The notes below the pieces were generated by a model. It was not told the origin of the DNA and ran no database searches. It worked only from the letters and a program-made list of their open reading frames with translations. The translations under genes were made by a program, and so were the position numbers. A stretch of DNA of 52,500 bases from Prorocentrum cordatum (Eukaryota; Sar; Dinophyceae; Prorocentrales; Prorocentraceae): NCBI GenBank assembly GCA_963575745.1, contig CAUYUJ010018484.1, forward strand, positions 32,501 through 85,000. The letters are read 5' to 3'. This document shows, piece after piece, positions 1 through 8,334 of this stretch; the stretch's first letter is position 1; every line of letters starts with the position of its first letter.

Positions 1-458
1 GAGAACGTCTCGAGCGAGACGCTTGTGTTCGTGTGCCCAGGTCGCCCAGGCGGATGTCTAAGATGAAGATGGTTTGAGGATGTCTCGGGCGAAACGCTTG
101 TCCTCACGTGTCCAGGTCTCCCAGGCGGATGTCTAACAGAAGGATGTGTTGAGGATGTCTCGAGCGAGACGCTCTGTTCACTTGCCCAGGTCGCCCAGGC
201 GGATGTCTGACGTGAAGATGTTGTTGAGGATGTATCGAGCGAGACGCTTGGTTTCACGTGTCCAGGTCGCCCAGACGGATGTCTAACATGAGGACGGGTT
301 GAGGATGTCTCGCGCGTGACGCTTGTTTTCACGTGTCCAGGCCGCCCAGACGGATGTCTAACATGAGGATGTGTTGAGAATATCGCGAGCGAGACGCTGG
401 TTCTCACGTGTCCAGGTTGCCCAGGCGGAAGTCTAGCATGAGGGGGAATTAAGAGCAT
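1..458 (-). CDS. possible repeat-protein ORF through the 75-bp array, open at window edge
   Basis: Reading the minus strand, one frame stays open through every unit from an ATG at 458-456 to the window edge (about 152 codons), and is also open upstream past position 700. It encodes 25-residue repeats rich in Thr, Ser, Pro and His, with recurring R-H-P-P-G-R-P-G-H-V and T-S-V-S-L-E-T motifs. The plus-strand frames I checked are closed in most units by stops such as those in CTAACATGAGG. Compensating indels in one unit preserve the frame. This may be a real repetitive protein running off the window, or just a property of a homogenised repeat. No family is recognised. Confidence 0.2.
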   Translation of the reverse strand, partial: MLLIPPHARLPPGQPGHVRTSVSLAIFSTHPHVRHPSGRPGHVKTSVTRETSSTRPHVRHPSGRPGHVKPSVSLDTSSTTSSRQTSAWATWASEQSVSLETSSTHPSVRHPPGRPGHVRTSVSPETSSNHLHLRHPPGRPGHTNTSVSLETF

Positions 459-633
459 CTCGAGCGAGACGCTTGCTTTCGCGCGTCCAGGTCGCCCAGA
501 CGGATGTCTAACATGAGGATGTGTTGAGGATGTATCGAGCGAGACGCTTGTTCTCACGTGTTCAGGTCGCCCAGGCGGATGTCTAACAGAAGGATTTGTT
601 GAGGAAGTCTCGAGCGAAACGCTTGTCACAGTA
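1..633. repeat. 75-bp minisatellite, eight full units plus a partial ninth
   Basis: Units begin at exactly 1, 76, 151, 226, 301, 376, 451, 526 and 601, so the period is 75 bp with no net indel across the array. Each unit carries a core like TCTCGAGCGAGACGCTTG followed by GTCCAGGTCGCCCAG and GGCGGATGTCTAACATGAGG. Units differ by scattered substitutions. Unit 151 has internal small indels that cancel out, keeping the length at 75. The array is cut by the left window edge. The period is a multiple of three; see the open minus-strand frame below. Confidence 0.95.
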
Positions 634-660
634 GAGCGCGTCGCAGTCCAACCCCGCCCG

Positions 661-960
661 TCCGTGGGGCGTCCCCTAGCGCGCTGGCGCGTCCCCTGGC
701 ACGTCCCCAGGCACACCACTCGGCGTGGCACGTTCCCTGGCTCGTCCTCTGTCGCGTTTCCTGGCTGGTCCCCAGGCGTTTCCCCTGCCCGTTCCGTGGC
801 GCGCCCCTTGCAACGTCCCTTGGCATTACGTCGTCTGGCCGCCGCATGGCACTCGCCTGGGCACGTCCCGTGGCAGGTCCCTGACACGTCCAGGGCACAT
901 CCCCTGAGACGTCCCCTGAGACATCCCCTGGCGCATCCCCTATTGTGCCCCTGGCACACC
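661..960. repeat. degenerate minisatellite of GGCACGTCCCCT-like units
   Basis: Roughly 10-12-bp units of the type CGTCCCCTGGCA, CGTCCCCAGGCA and CGTTCCCTGGCT recur irregularly through this stretch, with decay towards 960. No gene is recognised here; open frames on both strands translate to Arg/Pro-rich low-complexity sequence. Confidence 0.6.
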
Positions 961-1453
961 CTGTGGCGCGGCCGTGAGCCTGTCCCCCATGTCGTGTCGT
1001 TCCATTTCGGAGCCGAATCGGATTTTGAGGTCGAGTTGATTGAACGTCCTCCGCTTTTCCACTTCAACTAGCTCTGGGGCAGCTACTATGTGCTCAGACA
1101 GCTCGAGCTTAAGATCCAGGTCAGTTCGGTCAGGACTCGGATGCTAAGGAGGACACGATCCACAACGCCATAGAGCACAGTCGCGGCATGGCACATCGCA
1201 ATTCAGCACGGCACAGCAGAGCACAACCCTCGGCAACGTACATCAAGATCGATACACTCGACATTGCAATTGCCCGTCGCCCAAATCAGGTGTCTTGAAA
1301 ACGTTGCCATGCCTCACATGTCTGTATTCCTTTCCGGGTTCGTGGGTCGACCATGTTGGTTGACCCCGCGGGCCGCGCTGCGCGCGTCCATCAACACTGC
1401 AATGCGGGGGCGAGGGGCTCGGATTAAAACTTGCGTCTGATTTCAAGGAGGGT

Positions 1454-1456
<3 letters not shown>
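961..1456. other. no feature recognised
   Basis: Mixed-composition sequence between a minisatellite and a TA microsatellite. I see no coding signature, RNA gene or repeat that I can support. Confidence 0.5.
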
Positions 1457-1484
<28 letters not shown>

Positions 1485-1485
1485 T
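1457..1485. repeat. (TA)n microsatellite
   Basis: About 14 uninterrupted TA dinucleotides between GTTGTACA and TTGGGAGG. Confidence 0.95.
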
Positions 1486-1861
1486 GGGAGGGGCGCTCCA
1501 CGCAGATTTCAGGATCTGCGCTGGATCCCCCTCCCTGGCGCGCGGAGCGCGTCATGGGGGGCGCCGGAGGCACCGCCGGGAGGGCCCTGGCGCGGATCCG
1601 AGAACTCCGCGCGGAGCGCCAAAAGTTTCTGTTCATGGCGGTTCTTCTCCTTCGATTTGTAGGGGCTGGGGATGGGGACCGGCGTCGGCGAAACGCTGCT
1701 GACCGACCGGGCGCGCGCGCGCGCGGACCCGCGCACGCCAGGGAGGGGGCGCGCAGAGCCTCCAGCAGCCCAGCCGCTCTGCGGCGCTCAGCCTGCCGCG
1801 GCTCCGGAGGAGGGGGGGGGGCGGGAGAGGATCCTGCTGACCAACAGGCGGGGAGCCAAAC

Positions 1862-2077
1862 GCCAGGCTCCTCCTCCTCCTCCTCCCCTCCTCCCCCTCT
1901 CCTCCTGCCCTCCTCCTCCTCCCTCCTCCTCCTCTCCTCTCCTCCTTTCCTCATTCCAGCCCTTTCCCGCCTCTCGCCTCCTCCTCCTCCTCTCCTCTCC
2001 CTCCTCCTCCTCCTCCTCCTCCCCCTCCTCCTCCTGCTCCTCCTCCTGCTCCTCCTCCTCTTCCTCCTCCTGCTCCC
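1862..2077. repeat. CCT/CTC pyrimidine tract
   Basis: Almost pure pyrimidine on the plus strand, built of CTC/CCT triplets with TCTCCTCCC interruptions. Long open frames across it (Ser/Leu/Pro runs on plus, Glu/Gly/Arg runs on minus) are low-complexity artefacts. The 1486-1861 interval before it holds no recognisable feature. Confidence 0.95.
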
Positions 2078-2114
2078 GAGGATCGGCGAGCGAGCGAGGG
2101 GGGGGAGTGAGAAC

Positions 2115-2262
2115 GAGAAGGCCTTCTCAGGAGGCGGCGGGGCTTCTCAGAAGCCCCCGCGCCTTCTGAGAGAAGTGTTCCTGTGTCGCCTCGGAAGGCT
2201 TCGAGAAAACTTCTCAGAAGGCCGGAGGCCTTCCGAGCGAGAACACCCGCCCCTCCTCCCTT
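2115..2262 (-). repeat. dispersed repeat rich in CTTCTGAGAAG palindromes, copy 1
   Basis: Contains nested CTTCTCAGAAG / CTTCTGAGAAG palindromes spaced by GCCCCCGCG and CTCGAAGCCTTCCGAGG segments. Its reverse complement aligns along its length with 41862-41990 and with 39690-39765 (shared order: GCTTCTGAGAAGCC, CGCCGCC, TGAGAAGGCC, TTCTCACTTCCCCC). It is therefore a dispersed family, inverted here relative to the other two copies. Confidence 0.75.
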
Positions 2263-2466
2263 CGCCCCGAGGCTCGCCGCCGAGAGGAAGAGACCAACAC
2301 CAGCTGAAGGCGCCACCACATCTAACATGCGCGCTTTCTCTTGTCAAGAGGACCCGCTGCCCGAACGCTTCAGCCCTCCTGAGGAGGAGGAGCCTGACGT
2401 TCGTCGCGGAGGAGGAAGGGAGAGACAACACAGCGGATGAAGAGGACCTCCTCCTGCTCCTCATCC

Positions 2467-2545
2467 ACTTTGTCGTCGTCGTCGTCGTCGTCGCCGCCGC
2501 CGCCGTCGTCATCGTCATCGTCGTCGTCGTCGTCGTCGTCCTCCC
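2467..2545. repeat. (GTC)n microsatellite with GCC and ATC variants
   Basis: A run of GTC/CGT triplets with a block of CGC and some CATCGT variants. The frames through it encode Val, Ser or Asp homopolymers and are not treated as genes. Confidence 0.9.
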
Positions 2546-2632
2546 CCTTGTCATGGTCGTCTTCCCCCCTCCTCCTCCTCCGCGTCGTCGTCCTTCTCCC
2601 CTTCCGCCTCCTCGTCGCCGTCCTCCTCCTGT

Positions 2633-2654
2633 TCCGTAGCCATTTTGGCTCCAG
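2633..2654 (+). other. relict dinoflagellate spliced leader (DinoSL)
   Basis: The 22 bases TCCGTAGCCATTTTGGCTCC + AG match the conserved dinoflagellate spliced leader (D-CCGTAGCCATTTTGGCTCAAG) at 21 of 22 positions; the only change is CAAG to CCAG. In a spliced-leader RNA gene the leader is followed at once by a GT donor, but here GCTCCAGC follows, so this is not a leader gene. The known explanation for such genomic leaders is reverse transcription of a mature trans-spliced mRNA and reintegration (retroposition). If so, the retrocopied mRNA would extend to the right on the plus strand. Confidence 0.9.
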
Positions 2655-3400
2655 GCTCCAGCTCCGCTGCGAAGAACAGAGTGGACACCGCGCTGCTCCT
2701 CCGCCAGCTGCAATAAGATTGTGGTGCCCCTCCAGTCGAACTGCGCACTGCCAGAGGTGAGCCATCTTGCATCGAATCCGAGTCCCGTGGCGAATGGCAG
2801 GAGCTGCGGCCCGAAAAAACTCAGTCGGCACGCCCAGCGGCGCCGCGCGAATGCTGAGGACTGGTGCTGTCAGTTCTGCACTCATCCAGCGACAAAGGCT
2901 CCGTGGTGGAATCGAGCGACTGTCACGGTGCGTAGCACGTGCAGGATCGCCAAGGCAACACCATGTCTCACGGCAAGGCCCAAGCCACAGCCCAGCAGTC
3001 GGAAAGCGAACGGTGGAGGCGGGAGAGGTGCTGGTGGCGTGTCTTGCACATCGGACGTTCCCACGTGGGAATCTGCTCGCGAAGCAGCCTGCAAAGGCGA
3101 ATTTTCGGTTGGCGGTTGCAAATCGACGCATGTGGTCTTGCTACATCGGCGACGGTTTCCCAGAAGATAGCAAAGAAGGTTAGACGAGATCGACAGCACC
3201 TCGCGCGCAATCAAAGGACTCACTTTGCAGCATCGCGTGCAGAACTTGAGTCGGAGCAGGCCCGCATCCGAGTCGAGCTGGAGGAGGCAAAGCCGGTGCT
3301 GGTCAGGTTGCGAATTCTCGCCTTCCATCCCAGCAAGTTGCAGCAGTGCAACGATGTGCATAAGGAGGGCACCTGTCGCTCGGAAGCCCCTTTCATTGCT
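2655..3400 (+). other. unassigned segment after the spliced-leader relic; possible decayed retrocopy
   Basis: If the leader at 2633-2654 marks a retroposed mRNA, its body should lie here. Several plus-strand frames are open: 2721-3170, 2767-3183, and 2939 onward. None resembles a family I know. The most protein-like stretch is in the frame from 2939, around 3180-3330, where a charged, helix-forming segment with repeated Glu/Arg (A-S-R-A-E-L-E-S-E-Q, then V-E-L-E-E-A) could be a coiled coil. No function can be given. Confidence 0.2.
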
Positions 3401-3407
3401 AGGAGCC

Positions 3408-3497
3408 TCCTCCTCTTCCTCCTCCTCCTCCTCGTCTTCGTCGTCGCCCTCCTCCTCCTTCTCCTCCTCCTCCTCCTCCTCCTCCTCTTCGTCGTCT
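3408..3497. repeat. CCT/CTC pyrimidine tract
   Basis: CTC triplets with CGTCGTC interruptions. It lies about 450 bp upstream of a long GGA purine tract of opposite strand bias (3950-4200). Confidence 0.9.
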
Positions 3498-3746
3498 ATC
3501 GTCATACTCCTCCGCTAGTGCGAGTTCGTGCGAAGGAGATGAGGAGGACGACAGGTGTCTCTTCGAGTGGGTCACCTCCCAGGGCTGCAGTGCGAAGCTC
3601 GGCGCAGGTCGAGGCCCAGGCAACCATCTTTTACAGCCAGATGCTCCCTTCCCGTGGTCGAGTGCGTACCAATCGACCTGAGGACAGAAGAATATCCCTC
3701 GAAAACACGAGACCCTCCGCCGGCCAAAACACACAAGACATCCAAG

Positions 3747-3847
3747 GGTATCCTCCCCAAGGCGCACAAGAGCATGTAACAAACACGAAGAGAATCAGGG
3801 CACCCTCCCCGACCCCGACATCGATCTCATACCTCGGTCCGACTTGC
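3747..3847 (+). repeat. dispersed repeat (copy 1 of a pair with 27833-27931)
   Basis: The order of motifs GCACAAGAGCAT, CACGAAGA, ACCCTCC, TCGAT and ATACCTCGGT, CGACT is shared with 27833-27931, with substitutions and few indels over roughly 100 bp. Both copies are followed within 30-60 bp by a pyrimidine microsatellite. The family is not recognised. Confidence 0.65.
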
Positions 3848-3949
3848 CTTGAAACCTCCTCCTCATTCCCCTTCCCCCTGCTTGTCGTCGTCGTCCGACC
3901 GCGGAGGGGGGGAGCAGGAGGGAGCGTGGCGACGTGCGTGGGCGTGCGT

Positions 3950-4200
3950 GGGAGGAGGGGGAGGAGGAGGGCGAGAAGAAGCAGGAGGAGGGCAGGGAGG
4001 AGGAGGGCGAGGAGGAGAGGCGTGGCGGTCGAGGAGGAGGAGGAGGCGGGCGAGGAAGAGGAGGAGGAGGAGGGCGAGGAGGAGGAGGAGGAGGAGGCAA
4101 GGAGGAGGAGGAGGAGGAGGAGGAGGAGGAGGGCGAGGAGGAGGAGGAGGAGGGCGAGGAGGAGGAGGCGGAGGAGGAGGCGGGCCAGGAGGAGGGCGAG
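3950..4200. repeat. GGA/GAG purine tract
   Basis: Long G/A-only triplet repeat on the plus strand with GGGCGAGG interruptions. It is the mirror-composition partner of the CCT tract at 3408-3497 and could form intramolecular triplex or hairpin structures. Confidence 0.95.
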
Positions 4201-4340
4201 CCTGCTCCTGCTCGAGGGCGTCGCGGACCTGCGGGGCGGCACGGGCCGCGAGGGCACGGGCCGCTCGAGGCCGAGCCCAGCACCGAGACGCCGCCACCGC
4301 CGCCGCAGTTGCTGCAAGTAGCCGCAAAGTGATAGTAGTA

Positions 4341-4507
4341 TTAGGTCGGGCCTGTCCCCCTACAGGATGACTTTGGACGAAAAATACCAACAAACCAAAA
4401 ATCTGCAAATACTAAAAAAATGCCCAAAAAATACTCAACTAATAGTCCACAGACTAACTTTCTGCTATTTTTGAATATTCCCCCTGTAGAAGGACAGGCC
4501 CGACTTA
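4341..4507. mobile_element. TIR element, copy A (167 bp, perfect 9-bp target duplication)
   Basis: Begins TTAGGTCGGGCCTGTCC, then CCCTACAGG; ends CCTGTAGAAGGACAGG, then CCCGACTTA. The ends are inverted repeats of about 26 bp. It is flanked by perfect direct repeats ATAGTAGTA at 4332-4340 and 4508-4516. Non-coding, A-rich interior. Long inverted repeats plus a 9-bp duplication fit the Mutator-like class of non-autonomous DNA transposons; the class assignment is inference. Confidence 0.9.
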
Positions 4508-4564
4508 ATAGTAGTACACTCACTCCCGGCCCTCCCTTGGCGGCGCGCACAGGGGGGCCGGGGA

Positions 4565-4662
4565 GGGGGAAGGTTTCTTAGAAGAAGGCTGCTTCGTGGA
4601 AGGCGCCGGCCTCTCATCTGCAGACAGGGCCTGCGCCTTCTAAGCAGCAGGGGTGCCCCCCT
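4565..4662. repeat. degenerate CTTCTGAGAAG-type repeat
   Basis: Contains TTTCTTAGAAGAAGG, CTTCGTGGAAGGCGC and CGCCTTCTAAG, which resemble the palindromic repeat family at 2115, 39690 and 41862 but are more diverged. It sits between two TIR element copies. Confidence 0.4.
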
Positions 4663-4703
4663 CCCCCAGCACCCCGCTCTGCGCGCGGCCAAAACTCCTA
4701 GAT

Positions 4704-5051
4704 TTAGGTCGGGCATGTCCTCCTACAGGGGGGTCCTGGAAGAAAACAACTCGAACATAAACAAATATACCCATGGGTCGGAAGAAGTAATTAGGTATAA
4801 ACATGAAGTAGGAAGGCATTGAAAGCAGATTGGGTTACCGCCCGCCTCCTGAAGAGGAGGGAAGAGGGAGAACCACTCGACTCCTGAAGAGGAGGGAAGA
4901 GGGAAAACCACTCGACTCTTGAAGCAGGAAGGCGGCTAAAGCAAACTGGGACCTGTTTTCAGCGACCGAGTGGTGGCAGGAAAATCGTCCCTGGACTACT
5001 TATTAACCATGTTCTGAGCGCTCCTCCTGTCGAGGGGCACGCCCGACCCAG
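4704..5051. mobile_element. TIR element, copy B (348 bp)
   Basis: Left end TTAGGTCGGGCATGTCC followed by TCCTACAGG; right end CCTGTCGAGGGGCACG followed by CCCGACCCA. The flanks CTCCTAGAT (left) and GTCCTGGAG (right) agree at 6 of 9 positions, a plausible decayed target duplication. The interior holds two to three copies of a roughly 37-bp unit (CTCCTGAAGAGGAGGGAAGA and following, about 4850-4925), which makes it longer than copy A. Confidence 0.8.
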
Positions 5052-5634
5052 TCCTGGAGGCTGAGCCTGCGGCAGGCCCGCGGCATCCTCGCCTTCTCCG
5101 CGGGCGCGCTCGCCGCGGCGAGAGAAGGGAGGCGCACAGCTGCGCGGCCTCTGTGCGACGCAGGGGCGCTCGGGGCACACAAACAGATAGACACAGATAC
5201 CAGGATTCCCCACAGTTCCATTTCTTTTTCCATATTTTCTGTGTTTTCGTCTTCCCCCCCCACCATTTCCCGTATGTTCCCATATTTTCCTGGGAGTCGG
5301 GTATGAATTGTGTCTGTGCGTTCCTTTCCCTCCTGACATCTGCGCTGCCCCTGTGACGAAGGGGCTCGGGGCGGGAGGGTGTGCTGCAGCGTCGCTGCTG
5401 CGCACCGCAGCGCACCAGCACGCCCCTAAAATAATTACACATACACCCTGCGACACACTTTGCGTGTAGCTTCCGGGAGGGACAGACGTAAAAGGTCGCT
5501 GGCTCCCAGTGGTGACTTGTACACCGCCACCCTCCCCTGAGGCCCAGGAACTCTCCAGCGGAGGGTGTCTGTATATTTGTGGCGGAACCAACGTCATCAT
5601 CACCGTTGGTCCCTCCTCGTCCTCCTCACCGTCT
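5052..5634. other. no feature recognised
   Basis: I see no supported gene or repeat. Open frames on the minus strand continue into the purine tract and look like low-complexity extensions. Confidence 0.4.
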
Positions 5635-5841
5635 GAGGAGGAGAAGGAGAAGAAAAGGAGGAGGAGGAAAAGGAGGAGGAGGAGGAGGCGGTAAGTAGAG
5701 GGGAGGGGGAAGAGAAAGAGGAGGAGTAGGAGGAGGAGGAGAAGCAGGAGGAGGAGGAAGAGGAGGGGAAGGGGGAGGGGAGGGGGAGGGGGATGATGAG
5801 AAGGAGGAGGAGGAGGAGGAGGGCGAGGAGGAGGAGTCCCG
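5635..5841. repeat. GGA/GAG purine tract
   Basis: Plus-strand purine triplet repeat with AAG and GTA interruptions. About 600 bp to the right a CTC tract of opposite strand bias begins. Confidence 0.95.
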
Positions 5842-6454
5842 CCCCCCTCTCGGTCTGACCGTTCGGCTGGAACACGCTGCGAGCGCCGGCGGCGATCTTG
5901 GACGCCGCAAGCCGAATGCCGTGCCGAGCTGCGAACGGAGCGTCCGAGCCAGCCCGGCGGGTTGGAGGCACTGCACAACCGACCGCGGGCGCCTTGCAAT
6001 CGCTCGGACGTCCATTTCCCGTTCATTTACGAGCGTTTTCTTATTCGGCGTTTCGACATCGGGCGGAAAAGGTGGGGGAGGGGGGGGTTCTGGCTCCGGC
6101 TCTGCTTCGTGCGACTGTTTGCATCAGTGCGCCCGATGGGGGAGACTCCACCTGCTCGAAACAGGCGCCAACAAACAGTCAAGATTTACTCCGCGCCCGA
6201 TCGGCAAAACAATCTGGTTTCGTGCGTGTACTGCTTCGCAAGATGCTCCAGGATGCTCCTCGATGGCCCTCGCCGATAAAAGATCCACGCGTCCGAGCGA
6301 TGCCAAGACGCCTGGATCTGCGGCCGCTCTGGCGCGCAGCTGCGCCTGCGGCCGATGCGGCCGACGGCACGGGAGCCCCACCAGAGAGAGCGGCGGCAGC
6401 GCCCGGCCTGGGCCAGCATCCGGTGCGACTCCTGTCCCGCGAAGGGGGGGGGGG
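5842..6454. other. no feature recognised
   Basis: Normal-complexity DNA of about 600 bp. Three plus-strand frames and one minus-strand frame remain open over parts of it, but none gives a protein I recognise, and no frame is clearly favoured. Confidence 0.4.
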
Positions 6455-6781
6455 GGGGCCTCCTCCTCTCCTTCTCTCCTCCTCCTCCTCCTCATCTCCC
6501 TCCTCCTCTCCTCCTCCTCCTCAGCCTCCTCCTCTCCTCCTCCTCCTCCTCCTCCCCTCTCCTCCTCTCCTCGCCTGCTCCTCCTCCTCCCTTGCTCCTC
6601 CTCCTGACTCCTGCTCCTGCTCCTCCTCCTCTCTCCTCCCTCCTCCTCCTCTCCTCCTCCCTCCTCACTCTCCTCCTCCGCCTCCTCCTCCTCCTCCTCC
6701 TCCTCCTCCTCCTCCTCCTCCTCCTCCTCCTCCTCCTCCTCCTCCTCCTCCTCCTCCTCCTCCTCCTCCTCCTCCTCCGCC
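6455..6781. repeat. CTC/CCT pyrimidine tract
   Basis: CTC triplets, irregular at first and then a nearly pure run from about 6680 to 6778. Confidence 0.95.
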
Positions 6782-6941
6782 CTCTCCTCCCAGCGCTGGC
6801 CCTCGGCGCATTTCCGTGCCCGCGCCCTCATGGCTGAGCGCGCAGCAGCACAAGCCGAGCCGCCTCGCCGTGCGCTCGCGGCACGAGGGGTTGAGACGAA
6901 GCCAGGACGAGGATACAATCGGGCGAGAATGAATCCCCCTG

Positions 6942-6955
6942 CTCCTCTTCCTGCA

Positions 6956-7036
<81 letters not shown>

Positions 7037-7147
7037 CCTCCTCCTCCTCTCCTCCTCCTCTCCCTCCTCCTCCCCTCCTCCTCCTCCTCCTCCTCCTCCT
7101 CCTCCTCCTCCTCCTCCTCCTCCTCCTCCTCCTCCTCCTCCTCCCCT
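6942..7147. repeat. (CTCCTG)n followed by (CTC)n
   Basis: About 14 copies of the hexamer CTCCTG up to 7033, then CTC triplets to 7147. The hexamer run encodes Ala-Pro dipeptides in one frame and is not treated as a gene. Confidence 0.95.
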
Positions 7148-7153
7148 CCGCCC

Positions 7154-7392
7154 GTGAGGACCGTCTTTAGGCCTCACCCGTGAGGACCGTCAATAGGCCT
7201 CACACCCCGCGCAGTTTCCATCATCTGCGCGGGTCCCCCCCCCACACCTTTACACGAAGGCGTCAGTAGCCACCGGAGGGGGCCAAGGACTCCTCTAGGG
7301 ACCCTCGGCTAACGAAGACGTCCGTAGAAGAGGGTCCCACACCTTTACAACTTCCCGTGATGGCGTCAATTGCCACCCGCGCTGTTTTCCTC
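7154..7392. repeat. left direct terminal repeat
   Basis: Starts with two tandem roughly 25-bp blocks of the form GTGAGGACCGTC..TAGGCCTCAC, each with GTGAGG/CCTCAC inverted ends. It continues through AGTTTCCATCAT, CACCTTTACA, GGGGGCCAAGGACTCCTCTA and ACAACTTCCC, and ends GCTGTTTTCCTC. Every block recurs in order at 7955-8210. Confidence 0.85.
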
Positions 7393-7954
7393 CCTGAGGC
7401 CGTGAAGGGGATTTGTTCCCCTGCCGGCTTATTGTGCCTGTCAACTTCAGTTGGCCACCCCCCACCTTTACACCTACCGCCAAGGGGTGCTGAACCTTTT
7501 TCATTCCCAATGACGGGTCGACCCTTGCCGCTTCGGCGTCGCCTTTGGGGGTCGGCCCCGCTCCCCACCACCTATCCCGTGCTTATCAAGGACTGGGACG
7601 ACCCCCAAACCGCAAGGGCATTTTCTCGTCTATGTTCGCTTCGGCGGTCCTGGGTCCCATCCCTGGACCCCTCGCCCCTGTTTTCCGAGCCGTGTCCGGC
7701 CGTGGCGGCGTGGCGCTCTGGAAATACTCTCCCACCCTCCGACCGCTTGCCCCCCCCCTCCCCGCTGCCCGCCGCCTGGGGTCCCCCTCCCCCCTCCGTC
7801 CTTTCCCCCAGTGCGCAAGGCATACTATGTTTCGGAGTCGAAGCTGTGTATGCAATTTGGGGTCTCTTTTTTTCAGGAATCCCGCTCAGGACCGTCAGCA
7901 GGAGCCACCTCGCCGAGAAGCGCGCGCGCGCCCCCTCCTTCTCGCCCCCCTCGG

Positions 7955-8210
7955 GTGAGGACCGTCTTAGGCCTCACCCATGAGGACCGTCAATAGGCCT
8001 CACACCCCGCACAGTTTCCATCATAGGGGCTGCGTGGGTCCCCCCCCACACACACCTTTACATGAAGGCGTCAAGAGCAATCAGAGGGGGCCAAGGACTC
8101 CTCTAGGGACCCTCGGCCAACGAAGACGTCCCTAGAGGAGGGTCCAACGTACCTCCACACCTTTACAACTTCCCATGATGGCATCAGTTGCCACCCGTGC
8201 TGTTTTCCTC
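7955..8210. repeat. right direct terminal repeat
   Basis: Same block order as 7154-7392 with scattered substitutions and small insertions, ending GCTGTTTTCCTC at 8210, where the next CTC tract begins. The divergence shows that the two repeats are not a recent duplication. Confidence 0.85.
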
Positions 8211-8262
8211 ATCCTCCTCCTGCTCCTGTTCCTCCTCCTCCTCCTCCTTCTTCTTCCTTCTT
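8211..8262. repeat. CTC tract; left flank and likely target duplication of LINE element 2
   Basis: TCCTCCTCCTGCTCCTG followed by TTCCTCCTCC triplets also occurs at 24434-24475 on the far side of element 2, there with a 6-base difference. I read 8211-8247 and 24434-24475 as the two copies of the target site. The low complexity makes this less certain than for element 3. Confidence 0.5.
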
Positions 8263-8334
8263 CCGACACCGATGGGAGCATGAACTGCTGCACTGACGAA
8301 TGACATGCAAAACGAAGCGGCAGCGGCAGCGGCG

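Larger units (their letters stand above)
7154..8210. mobile_element. small element bounded by about 240-bp direct terminal repeats
   Basis: Two similar direct repeats (7154-7392 and 7955-8210) bracket about 560 bp without a recognisable protein. It lies between CTC microsatellites. The arrangement resembles a terminal-repeat retrotransposon in miniature (TRIM). No primer-binding site or polypurine tract was established, and a simple segmental duplication is possible. Open frames in the internal region (for example 7357-7983 plus) have no family resemblance that I can see. Confidence 0.45.

Noticed and set aside
2633-2680. Spliced-leader RNA gene
   Set aside because: The 22-nt leader is present but lacks the GT donor and Sm-site region that follow it in leader RNA genes.
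1862-7150. Long open frames with Ser, Leu, Pro, Glu, Arg or Gly runs
   Set aside because: They are translations of CCT/GGA/CTCCTG microsatellites, open in several frames at once.
7154-8210. Full LTR retrotransposon
   Set aside because: The internal 560 bp encodes no gag, protease, integrase or RT; it is at most a miniature element.
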